The notes below the pieces were generated by a model. It saw only the letters and a list, made by a program, of their open reading frames with translations. It was not told the DNA's origin and made no database searches. Both the position numbers and the translations under genes were made by a program. A DNA stretch of 6,049 nucleotides, taken from the NCBI GenBank assembly GCA_023433985.1, contig JAEYTN010000077.1:1-6049 (forward strand), given 5' to 3'. Below, one piece after another: positions 1 to 5,834 of the stretch. The stretch is from Pseudomonadota bacterium (lineage in GTDB: Bacteria; Pseudomonadota; Alphaproteobacteria; Rhizobiales; Devosiaceae). The number at the start of each line of letters is the position of its first letter. Positions within the stretch are counted from its first letter, which is position 1.

Positions 1-185
1 GTCGCCGTGACCAGAAAGCGGCCTGTGCCCGGAGTCAGGATCGCTACTGCAACGATGGCGGCCAGCGCGCCCCAGCGCAACGCTCCCTCGTAGCCAAGGA
101 CTCCGAAGTAAATGGGATCGAACAACCAGACGAAGCAATAGGCGACGAGCACCCACTCGATCAATCTGGACTTTTCAAGCCGCAT
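1..185 (-). CDS. Membrane protein, N-terminal part (partial)
   Basis: An ATG at 183-185 lies inside the last codons of the GT2 gene, and the frame stays open to the left edge, giving 61 residues. A stop lies five codons upstream in this frame, so the start is confined to this junction; no strong Shine-Dalgarno is visible, which suggests translational coupling. After a short charged start (MRLEKSR), residues about 8-22 (IEWVLVAYCFVWLF) and 35-50 (ALRWGALAAIVAVAIL) look like two transmembrane helices joined by a short aromatic loop. Multi-pass proteins at this place in polysaccharide clusters are often Wzy-type polymerases or O-antigen ligases. That is only a guess from context, since the family motifs would lie beyond the window. 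Confidence 0.65.
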   Translation of the reverse strand, partial: MRLEKSRLIEWVLVAYCFVWLFDPIYFGVLGYEGALRWGALAAIVAVAILTPGTGRFLVTA

Positions 186-1116
186 TGCGCGCCCGGATCA
201 GCGCTTCGATGCGCTTGATATTCTGGACTTCGCGAAAAGTGGCTGCCGACACGGGGCGCCGATCCCGCAGAGCGGCAGCCAGCCCTCTGTCTCGCCGCCC
301 CAGCTCACGAAAGACCTGGCTCAGGGACATCGATTTTCGGTGTTTCACGAGAAAGCCGAGCCATCGCGCGACTCCGACGGGAATGGTGCTCATCGGATAG
401 AGCAGCGCCACGCGCTTTAGGTAGTTGGCAGCATGATAGCTGGTGTGCGCGCGGGGATCCCGATTGATGGGCGATTCTTCATGCTCCACGATCATGTCAG
501 GATAGGTGAAAGCCTCATATCCCGCGTCGTAGACCCGCAATGTGTGCTCGATTTCTTCACCCTGGCGCCAGAAATACGGGCTTAGCAGCCCGGCCTGGAG
601 CATGGCAGAACGACGAATGGCGTTGCCGCAGCCGGTATAGGTGTAGCAGCGGAAAGGCTCGGCATCCGCAGACAGGCCAAGGCCGGCGGGGGTCTCGATG
701 TTGTATGCAATGATGCCCAGGCGGGGGTTGCGTGCAAATTCCGCGATCGAGCGATCGAGGATGTCGACCGACTTGAAGTGGCTGTCATCGTCAAGATTGA
801 CGATGATGTCGCCTTCCGCCATCCCGTAGGCGTAGTTTCGGGCGCCGATCACGCCGCTATTCCTGGGGGTCCGTACATAGCGCACCCGCCCGGCGTATAG
901 CGCGCAGGCCGCCTCCACCTCGGCGGTGGCGGAGCAATCGTCGACCACCATGACTTCCACGGCGGGTGAGACGGCCGGGGTGACGGCAGCCAGGGTTCGC
1001 TTCAAGGCCTCGGCGCGGTTGTAGGCGGGAATGACGATCGTCACCGTAAGCGTCGTGGCACCATGCCCTGCTTCCGGACGCGCTGGGGTGATCGCCTCGA
1101 GGTCCTGACTGTTCAT
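175..1116 (-). CDS. Family 2 glycosyltransferase
   Basis: This 313-residue protein has a GT-A domain of the GT2 family. In order, VTIVIPAYNR at residues 25-34 is the first strand and nucleotide-binding turn, VVDDCS at 57-62 carries the Asp pair, NSGVIGARN at 86-94 is the usual N-G-ARN block, and LDDDSHF at 108-114 holds the metal-binding DxD. GCGNAIRRS (162-170) and GEEIEHTLR (186-194) are the acceptor-side motif and the likely catalytic acid/base region. Hydrophobic stretches around 233-257 could dock it on the membrane but do not look like full transmembrane helices. It would transfer a sugar from a nucleotide donor to the growing lipid-linked oligosaccharide; donor and linkage are unknown. 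The start is ATG at 1114-1116, with no clear Shine-Dalgarno. Base composition is lower in GC (about 60% over positions 181-600) than the genes upstream. The 3' end overlaps the next gene by 11 bases. Confidence 0.92.
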   Translation of the reverse strand: MNSQDLEAITPARPEAGHGATTLTVTIVIPAYNRAEALKRTLAAVTPAVSPAVEVMVVDDCSATAEVEAACALYAGRVRYVRTPRNSGVIGARNYAYGMAEGDIIVNLDDDSHFKSVDILDRSIAEFARNPRLGIIAYNIETPAGLGLSADAEPFRCYTYTGCGNAIRRSAMLQAGLLSPYFWRQGEEIEHTLRVYDAGYEAFTYPDMIVEHEESPINRDPRAHTSYHAANYLKRVALLYPMSTIPVGVARWLGFLVKHRKSMSLSQVFRELGRRDRGLAAALRDRRPVSAATFREVQNIKRIEALIRARNAA

Positions 1117-1204
1117 CTGGGCACAGATGTCCGGTGTAGCTGGCCTTGGGCAGCCGGGTCGATCAGCCGAGCGGAAAGCGCCGGAGGCGAGCTCGTATGC
1201 AGGC
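1117..1204. other. 88-base gap between the coiled-coil and GT2 genes
   Basis: I see no convincing promoter, terminator or strong Shine-Dalgarno here. On the minus strand the GT2 frame stays open right through the gap, but it contains no ATG, GTG or TTG. It is the longest gap in the window and marks the change in base composition. Confidence 0.5.
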
Positions 1205-1540
1205 TCACCCCGTCACCTTCGCCTTCAGCTCGTCCATGAGCGCGATCTCGCTCCTCAAGGTCGCAATGCGGGCTTGGGCAGTCGTGGCGGCGGCTTCGAG
1301 CTTGCCGATTTCGGATTCCTCGGCGGGGTCGCGCTCCTCATAGTCGCCGGCGGCGTCGAGGGCGAAGGCGACGTGGCCAAAGCTTTCGTCCATGCGGCGG
1401 GTGAGGCCTTCGAGCTCGGCCTGGGCAAGGCGGCGCTGCTCATCAATAGCCGCGGCGATGGCCTTGCGCCGCTCCATGTCGGTGCCCCGATCGCGCTCGA
1501 GCGAGCGTGTCCTGAACGTGCTGGCCTCGTCGTTCGACAT
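1205..1540 (-). CDS. Hypothetical small coiled-coil protein
   Basis: The 111-residue product is rich in Ala, Glu, Arg, Leu and Asp, with no cysteine and no signal peptide or membrane segment, so it should be soluble and cytoplasmic. It looks almost entirely helical. Residues about 22-58 and 75-108 have the charged, heptad-like spacing of coiled coils, separated by a short acidic linker (AAGDYEERDPAEESE, 63-77). I do not recognise a family. The start is ATG at 1538-1540, with AGGGA (1550-1554) nine bases upstream; Met22 is a possible later start. The in-frame mini-ORF directly upstream raises the chance that the protein was once longer. The gene sits between two glycosyltransferase genes on the same strand, so it may support assembly, chain-length control or regulation of the polysaccharide, but nothing in the sequence shows which. 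A longer opposite-strand frame overlaps it; I prefer this one for its start signals, its operon orientation and its protein-like composition. Confidence 0.72.
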   Translation of the reverse strand: MSNDEASTFRTRSLERDRGTDMERRKAIAAAIDEQRRLAQAELEGLTRRMDESFGHVAFALDAAGDYEERDPAEESEIGKLEAAATTAQARIATLRSEIALMDELKAKVTG

Positions 1541-1552
1541 TTCCCCAGGTCC

Positions 1553-1603
1553 CTATCGCATGGCGCCGGCCAAGCCCGGCGCCATGGAGACTACGCGCTT
1601 CAT
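1553..1603 (-). CDS. 16-codon mini-ORF between the GT4 and coiled-coil genes (leader peptide or broken N-terminus)
   Basis: An ATG at 1601-1603 overlaps the GT4 stop as ATGA, the same junction used one gene earlier. GGAG at 1612-1615 sits eight bases before it, which is ideal spacing. The frame encodes MKRVVSMAPGLAGAMR and ends at TAG (1553-1555). It is in the same frame as the coiled-coil gene, whose ATG follows 12 bases after this stop. A perfect 11-bp inverted repeat lies inside it. It may be a short coupling cistron that delivers ribosomes to the next start, a leader peptide, or the original N-terminus of the next protein cut off by a nonsense change. It may also be a chance frame. The start signals are better than those of the downstream gene, which is why it is listed. 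Confidence 0.35.
   Translation of the reverse strand: MKRVVSMAPGLAGAMR
1559..1586 (-). other. Strong intergenic RNA hairpin (11-bp perfect inverted repeat)
   Basis: CATGGCGCCGG at 1559-1569 is the exact reverse complement of 1576-1586, with a six-base loop at 1570-1575. Nine of the 11 pairs are G-C, so the transcript should fold stably. Neither strand has a T-run after the stem, so it does not look like a standard Rho-independent terminator. It may slow ribosomes, protect the upstream mRNA from 3' decay, or lower expression of the downstream genes relative to gmd and fcl. Its position just before the coiled-coil gene's ribosome binding site also allows a role in controlling that start. Confidence 0.6.
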
Positions 1604-2829
1604 CGCCCCTGCTCCACCGTGGCGATGACCTGTTCGAAGCGGCGCGCGATGCGCTCGATGTCGAAATGCTCCTCGGCGTGGGCGCGGCCGTTGCGGCCCA
1701 GGTGCTCGCGGAGCTCCGGATCGGCGAGGAGCGCCTCGGCGTTGCGCAGCATGGCCTCGTCCTCGCCCGGCTGGCTCACGAAGCCCGCATTGGCCCTGAT
1801 GATGGTGCGGGCGGCGAGGTTCTGGTGCGGGATGGAAGCGAGGATGGCCCGGCCTGCCGCGAGATAGGACAGCACCTTGGAGGGAACCGAGAAGGCCCCG
1901 GCATCCTTTTCGATGAAGGCGCAGAGCAGATCGGCACCCGCCAGCATCTTGGGCAGCTCGTCGACGGTGACCCAGGGACGGACGAACAGGTTGGGAAGCC
2001 GGAGCTCGGCGGCGCGGGCGCGGACATGATCGGCGCCACTGCCGACGGAGAAGAGGTGAATGTCGGCATCGACGCGCTGCGCCAGCTTCACCAGGATCTC
2101 GGGGTTGTGCTTGCGCGCGAGCGTGCCCGAATAGACGATGCGGCGGCGGCCGGGGCGGAAGTTGACGGCGGCCCAGTCATTGTCGCGCGGGTGGAGGGGA
2201 ATATCCTCGAGGGGGGCCCAGTTCTCGACCACGTCGATGCGATCGGGGTGAAGCCCCCAGCCCCGGGGGCCGATCAGCGCGGTGAAATCCTCGGCGATGG
2301 TGACGACGTGGTCGCTCCGGTGCAGCAGGCGCCGCTCCATGCCGCCGTAGTAGCGGCCGGCAAGCTGGCCGAGCAGCGGGTTGCGGCGGCCGAGGATGCG
2401 GGCGATGGCCTCGGAATGCACATCCTGCATCCAGAACACGAACCTGGCGCCGACCCGGCGGCAGGCCTTGATGAGGTGGGACTGCACCTCGAGCGGGGAG
2501 TTCGACGAGATGACGGTGGTGGGCTGCTGCTCGAGCACCTGTTGCGCCGCGAGCCTGGCGTAAAGCAGTTGCTGGCGGCTGCGGCGAACGAGGTTCTCCT
2601 TGTCGAAGGCCTGGCCGATGGAGAGTTCGTGCGCGGTGAAGCCCGGCGGATCGACCTCGTGGCCGGCGACGCGGCCCTTGGGGGTGGCGAACTCGGCGAA
2701 CGACACATAGGTGGTGCTGTGCCCCAGCCGGGCCATGCCGCGCGCCAGCTGGGCGGTGAAGGCGTGGCCGCCGTAATCGTGGAACATCAGCCGCGAGGTG
2801 GTGGAGAGGGCGTTGGAGATGGCGTTCAT
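1600..2829 (-). CDS. Family 4 glycosyltransferase, WcaI/WbuB-like
   Basis: This 409-residue protein has the GT-B fold layout of GT4 enzymes, with an N-terminal acceptor half and a C-terminal donor half. The glycine-rich GGH loop is at residues 20-22, FWMQDVHSE at 132-140, VENWAP at 201-206, and YSGTLARKHNPEIL at 233-246 opens the donor domain. SVPSKVLSYLAAGRAILAS (314-332) is the donor-binding segment. It replaces the classic EX7E motif, as I recall for the WcaI/WbuB group of colanic acid and O-antigen transferases. It would act on the cytoplasmic face of the inner membrane and add a sugar to the lipid-linked repeat unit; L-fucose is a natural candidate given the operon, but the donor cannot be proved from sequence. 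The start ATG overlaps the SDR stop as ATGA. An excellent AAGGAGG (2843-2849) lies 13 bases upstream, further than usual, so coupling to the previous gene may matter. The stop overlaps a mini-ORF, again as ATGA. Confidence 0.92.
   Translation of the reverse strand: MNAISNALSTTSRLMFHDYGGHAFTAQLARGMARLGHSTTYVSFAEFATPKGRVAGHEVDPPGFTAHELSIGQAFDKENLVRRSRQQLLYARLAAQQVLEQQPTTVISSNSPLEVQSHLIKACRRVGARFVFWMQDVHSEAIARILGRRNPLLGQLAGRYYGGMERRLLHRSDHVVTIAEDFTALIGPRGWGLHPDRIDVVENWAPLEDIPLHPRDNDWAAVNFRPGRRRIVYSGTLARKHNPEILVKLAQRVDADIHLFSVGSGADHVRARAAELRLPNLFVRPWVTVDELPKMLAGADLLCAFIEKDAGAFSVPSKVLSYLAAGRAILASIPHQNLAARTIIRANAGFVSQPGEDEAMLRNAEALLADPELREHLGRNGRAHAEEHFDIERIARRFEQVIATVEQGR
1612..1615 (-). promoter_or_regulatory. 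Shine-Dalgarno of the mini-ORF
   Basis: The minus strand reads GGAG within the last codons of the GT4 gene, eight bases upstream of the ATG at 1601-1603. Its placement is the main reason to take the mini-ORF start seriously. Confidence 0.4.
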
Positions 2830-3788
2830 TGGAAGTCGCTCGCCTCCTTCCAGCGCCGCAGCGCTTCGGGCAGGGTGAGGCGGAAGCGCCAGCCGCGCCG
2901 CTCGAGTTCGCGGGGGTAGATGTTGGTCGACTGGATCAGCTTGCGCACGCGGGCGCGGTTAATCGAGGTCTTGAGGCCGAGCTTGCCGAGGAGTTCGAAG
3001 CCGAGTGCAGCAGTGTTGATGAGCCAGGCGGGGACGACGATCGCGGGCTCCCGGAAGCCGGCGGCGGTGGCGAAAGCGCGGTTGATCACTTCGGTCGTGG
3101 TGCGCTCGGGATAGGCGTAGATGAAGCGGATCACCGGCTCGTTCTGCTGCGCCATGAAATCGAGGCAGAGGGCCAGGTCCTCGACCGGCGCGCAGGCCTT
3201 GATGGTGTCCTTGCGGGCCGGATAGACGAAGAGGCCACGGCGCAGGAGCCGGGCGAGGCGGGTGAAGTTGCCGCGCTCGCCTTCGCCGAAGGTGACCGCA
3301 GGGCGGACGACGACGAGGCGCTTGCCGGGGCCGGCGGCCTGCCAATCCTCGTGGATCTTTTCGGCGAGGAGCTTGGACTTGCCATAGGCGCTGACGGGCT
3401 GCGGGACGGTGTCCTCGTCGACCTGCTGCTCCTGCGGGCCGTAGATGCCCATGGTGGAGGTGAAGAAGAGCTGGCCGGCGCCGGTCCTGTCGGCGAAGCG
3501 GCAGACCTCGATGGCGCCGCGCACATTGGTCCAGTAGTACTCCCAGTCCTCGTGGCCCGGCGTGGTGTGGACGGCGGCGAAATTGTAGATGATGGGGTCG
3601 CGGCCGACATCGAGCTCGATCGGCTCGCGGATGTCGACGCGGTGATACTCGGCCTTGGGGACGAGTTCGCGCGGCTCGACGATGTCGGCGAGGAGGATGC
3701 GGCCGATATCCGGGCGGTCGGCGAGATGCCGCGCGAGGTGCGTGCCGAAGAAGCCGCAGCCGCCGAAGATGACCACGTCACGCAACAC
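2826..3788 (-). CDS. NAD-dependent sugar-nucleotide epimerase/dehydratase (extended SDR), substrate unknown
   Basis: The 320-residue product has the layout of an extended SDR acting on nucleotide sugars. The Rossmann loop is GGCGFFG at residues 9-15. An acidic residue at Asp35 ends the second strand, which usually favours NAD(H) over NADP(H). FTSTMGIYG (109-117) supplies the catalytic Ser/Thr, and SAYGKSK (133-139) holds the YxxxK pair Tyr135 and Lys139. VVRPAVTFGEGERGNFTRL (160-178) and ACAPVEDLA (198-206) are typical of the substrate-binding half. I cannot name the substrate; the family includes UDP- and GDP-sugar epimerases, dehydratases and reductases. The start is GTG at 3786-3788, supported by GAGGAGGAG (3796-3804) seven bases upstream. 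It overlaps fcl by 11 bases at one end and the GT4 gene by 4 at the other, so it should be made together with the fucose pathway enzymes. It probably makes or modifies another sugar of the same polymer, which is inference. Confidence 0.88.
   Translation of the reverse strand: MLRDVVIFGGCGFFGTHLARHLADRPDIGRILLADIVEPRELVPKAEYHRVDIREPIELDVGRDPIIYNFAAVHTTPGHEDWEYYWTNVRGAIEVCRFADRTGAGQLFFTSTMGIYGPQEQQVDEDTVPQPVSAYGKSKLLAEKIHEDWQAAGPGKRLVVVRPAVTFGEGERGNFTRLARLLRRGLFVYPARKDTIKACAPVEDLALCLDFMAQQNEPVIRFIYAYPERTTTEVINRAFATAAGFREPAIVVPAWLINTAALGFELLGKLGLKTSINRARVRKLIQSTNIYPRELERRGWRFRLTLPEALRRWKEASDFQ
2843..2849 (-). promoter_or_regulatory. Shine-Dalgarno of the GT4 gene, unusually distant
   Basis: The minus strand reads AAGGAGG, 13 bases before the ATG at 2827-2829. 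The match to the anti-Shine-Dalgarno is near perfect but the spacing is long. No ATG, GTG or TTG in the same frame lies nearer to it, so the ATGA-overlapping start stands. Confidence 0.5.
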
Positions 3789-4740
3789 GCTGCAGCTCCT
3801 CCTCGTGCGCGAGGAACCAGCGGTAGGTTTCGGCGACGCCCTCTTCGAGGCCGATCTTCGGGGCCCAGCCCATGGCGCGGAGGCGGTCGGCGCTCATCAG
3901 CTTGCGCGGAGTGCCGTCGGGCTTCGACAGATCGTGGACGATGCGGCCTTCGTAGCCGACGACGCGGCAGACGAGCTCCGTGAGCTCGAGGATGGAAAGA
4001 TCCTCGCCCGAGCCGACATTGACGTGCGGGGCATCCGAATAGTTCTTGAGCAGGAAGACCAGGGCGTCGGCGCAATCGTCGGCGTGGAGGAACTCGCGGC
4101 GCGGGGTGCCGGTGCCCCAGACGGTGACGGTTTCGGCGCCCGAGCGCTTGGCCTCGTGCGCCTTGCGGATCAGCGCGGGCATGACGTGGCTGGACTTGAG
4201 GTCGAAGTTGTCGCCCGGGCCGTAGAGGTTGGTTGGCATGGCGGAGATATAGTCGCGGCCGTGCTGCTTGCGGAACGCCTGCGCGAGCTTGATGCCGGCA
4301 ATCTTGGCGATGGCGTACCACTCGTTGGTGGGCTCGAGCGGACCGGTGAGGAGCGCGTCTTCCTCAATGGGCTGCGGGGCGAGCTTGGGGTAGATGCAGC
4401 TCGAGCCGAGGAAGAGCAGCCGGTTGACATCGTTGTCGTGCGCGGCCCCAAAGATGGCCGTCTCGATCAGCAGGTTCTCGTAGAGGAAATCGGCGGGGTA
4501 GGTATCGTTGGCGAGGATGCCGCCGACCTTGGCCGCGGCCAGCACGATGGCGTCGGGCCTGCTGTCCCTGACGAAACGCTCGACCTCGGCCTGGCGCGTC
4601 AGATCGACCTCGGCGCGGGTGGCGGTGAGGACGGTGCAGTTCTCGCCCGCCAGGCGGCGGACGACGGCGGAGCCGACCATGCCGCGGTGCCCGGCGACCC
4701 AGATGCGCTTGCCCGTAAGGTCAAAGCTGCTCCCTTGCAT
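3778..4740 (-). CDS. fcl: GDP-L-fucose synthase (4-keto-6-deoxymannose 3,5-epimerase/4-reductase)
   Basis: This 320-residue SDR enzyme (also called WcaG or GMER) takes the product of Gmd, epimerises C3 and C5 and reduces C4 with NADPH to give GDP-L-fucose. Residues 17-23 (GHRGMVG) form the nucleotide-binding loop. The catalytic set is complete: Ser113 and Cys115 in LGSSCIYPKL, Tyr142 and Lys146 in WYAIAKIAGIK, and His185 in SSHVMPAL. These correspond to Ser107, Cys109, Tyr136, Lys140 and His179 of the E. coli enzyme with a constant offset of six. PTNLYGPGDNFD (169-180) is another family block. The frame is open further upstream, to an ATG at 4926, but that extension lies inside gmd and reads like a shadow frame. 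The ATG at 4738-4740 is the right start: it overlaps the gmd stop as TGATG and has AAGGA (4747-4751) six bases before it. The 3' end overlaps the next gene by 11 bases. Confidence 0.97.
   Translation of the reverse strand: MQGSSFDLTGKRIWVAGHRGMVGSAVVRRLAGENCTVLTATRAEVDLTRQAEVERFVRDSRPDAIVLAAAKVGGILANDTYPADFLYENLLIETAIFGAAHDNDVNRLLFLGSSCIYPKLAPQPIEEDALLTGPLEPTNEWYAIAKIAGIKLAQAFRKQHGRDYISAMPTNLYGPGDNFDLKSSHVMPALIRKAHEAKRSGAETVTVWGTGTPRREFLHADDCADALVFLLKNYSDAPHVNVGSGEDLSILELTELVCRVVGYEGRIVHDLSKPDGTPRKLMSADRLRAMGWAPKIGLEEGVAETYRWFLAHEEELQRVA
3796..3804 (-). promoter_or_regulatory. Ribosome binding site of the SDR gene
   Basis: The minus strand reads GAGGAGGAG, seven bases before the GTG at 3786-3788. 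This strong Shine-Dalgarno lies inside the 3' end of fcl, where it encodes part of the EEEL sequence, and it fixes the GTG as the start. Confidence 0.75.
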
Positions 4741-5804
4741 CAGGCTTCCTTCATCACGGTGGCGGTCTGCATGATCTTGAGGTCTTCGTTGACCATCTCG
4801 CGGGCGAGGTCGCGGGCCGAACGGGTGTGCTTCCAGCCCAGTTTGGTGTGGGCCTTGGTGGGATCGCCGATCAGCAGATCCACCTCGGTGGGGCGGAAAT
4901 AGCGCGGATCGACTTCGACCAGGCACTTGCCGCTCAGCCGATCATAGCCCTTTTCCTCGACGCCTTCGCCGCGCCATTCGAGGTTCATGCCGACATCGGC
5001 GAACGCCCATTCGACAAAATCGCGGACCGGGGTGGTTTCGCCGGTGGCGAGCACGTAATCGTCGGGCTCATCCTGCTGCAGCATCAGCCACATGCCGCGT
5101 ACATATTCCTCGGCGTGCCCCCAGTCGCGCTTGGCGTCGAGGTTGCCGAGATAGAGCTTGTCCTGCTTGCCGAGCCGGATGGCGGCAGCCGCACGGGTGA
5201 TCTTTCGGGTGACGAAGGTTTCGCCCCGCAGCGGGCTCTCGTGGTTGAAGAGGATGCCGTTGGACGCGTGGATGCCGTAGGCCTCGCGATAGTTCACGAC
5301 GATCCAGTAGGCATAGAGCTTGGCGGCGGCATAAGGCGAGCGCGGGTAGAAGGGCGTGGTCTCGCGCTGCGGGACCTCCTGCACCTTGCCATAGAGTTCG
5401 GAGGTGGAGGCCTGGTAGAAGCGCGTCTTCTTTTCGAGCCCGAGAATGCGGATCGCCTCGAGCAGGCGCAGCGTGCCGATGGCATCGGCGTTGGCGGTGT
5501 ATTCGGGCGTCTCGAAGCTGACGGCCACGTGGCTCTGGGCGGCGAGGTTGTAGATCTCGTCGGGCTGCGATTCCTGAACGACGCGGATCAGGTTGGTCGA
5601 GTCCGTCATGTCGCCGTAGTGCAGGATCAGCCGGGGGTCGGCGACATGCGGATCCTGGTAGATGTCCTCGATGCGGCCGGTATTGAAGGACGACGACCGG
5701 CGCTTGATGGCGTGGACGACATAGTCCTTTTCCAGCAGCAGGCGCGCCAGGTACGCACCGTCCTGTCCGGTGACGCCGGTAACCAATGCAACTCGTTTGT
5801 TCAC
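4740..5804 (-). CDS. gmd: GDP-mannose 4,6-dehydratase
   Basis: This 354-residue protein converts GDP-D-mannose to GDP-4-keto-6-deoxy-D-mannose in the cytoplasm, the first committed step to GDP-L-fucose and related 6-deoxyhexoses. It is an extended SDR enzyme of normal family length. Visible hallmarks are the NAD(P)-binding GVTGQDG at residues 10-16, the [12 protein letters not shown] segment at 34-45 typical of the NADP-binding loop, ASTSELYG at 132-139 with the active-site Thr134 and Glu136, and PYAAAK at 157-162 with Tyr158 and Lys162. These match the Thr132/Glu134/Tyr156/Lys160 set of the E. coli enzyme with an offset of two. [16 protein letters not shown] (187-202) is also characteristic. 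The start codon is GTG at 5802-5804; I see no strong Shine-Dalgarno, only a weak GAG-containing stretch. The TGA stop shares its A with the ATG of fcl. NoeL of rhizobia is an ortholog, but no nod genes are present here. Confidence 0.97.
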   Translation of the reverse strand: MNKRVALVTGVTGQDGAYLARLLLEKDYVVHAIKRRSSSFNTGRIEDIYQDPHVADPRLILHYGDMTDSTNLIRVVQESQPDEIYNLAAQSHVAVSFETPEYTANADAIGTLRLLEAIRILGLEKKTRFYQASTSELYGKVQEVPQRETTPFYPRSPYAAAKLYAYWIVVNYREAYGIHASNGILFNHESPLRGETFVTRKITRAAAAIRLGKQDKLYLGNLDAKRDWGHAEEYVRGMWLMLQQDEPDDYVLATGETTPVRDFVEWAFADVGMNLEWRGEGVEEKGYDRLSGKCLVEVDPRYFRPTEVDLLIGDPTKAHTKLGWKHTRSARDLAREMVNEDLKIMQTATVMKEA

Positions 5805-5834
5805 GCTATTGCTCGTGCAGAAGAGAGGAGGGGC

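Noticed and set aside
1559..1586. Rho-independent terminator
   Set aside because: The stem is strong but no T-run follows it on either strand, so I list it as a hairpin only.
1127..1867. Plus-strand open frame (246 codons) covering the coiled-coil gene and the GT4 end
   Set aside because: It runs antisense to the operon, crosses a gene boundary and has no domain. The minus-strand coiled-coil ORF fits the operon better, although this is the least certain of the rejections.
1827..1911. Loss of the EX7E motif in the GT4 enzyme as a sign of inactivity
   Set aside because: The SVPSKVLSYLAAGR segment that stands in its place is, as I recall, normal for the WcaI/WbuB group, so it does not suggest a dead enzyme.
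1666..2919. Long plus-strand open frame (417 codons) opposite the GT4 gene
   Set aside because: It is the antisense shadow of a well-supported glycosyltransferase in GC-rich DNA. Its translation is biased to Gly, Ala, Asp, Glu and Val with no recognisable domain.
2829..3983. Long plus-strand open frame (384 codons) opposite the SDR gene and the end of fcl
   Set aside because: It has the same shadow pattern: low-complexity acidic composition, and it spans parts of two real genes.
3655..4902. Plus-strand open frame (415 codons) opposite fcl
   Set aside because: It is a shadow of fcl, whose full catalytic set is intact on the other strand.
4741..4926. N-terminal extension of fcl to an upstream ATG
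   Set aside because: The extra 62 residues lie wholly inside gmd in another frame, are rich in Arg, Pro and His, and match nothing in the family. The ATG at 4738-4740 has a Shine-Dalgarno and places the Rossmann loop normally.
3778..5804. gmd-fcl as noeL-nolK Nod factor fucosylation genes
   Set aside because: The neighbours are polysaccharide assembly genes, including a polyprenyl sugar transferase and glycosyltransferases. No nod gene is visible.
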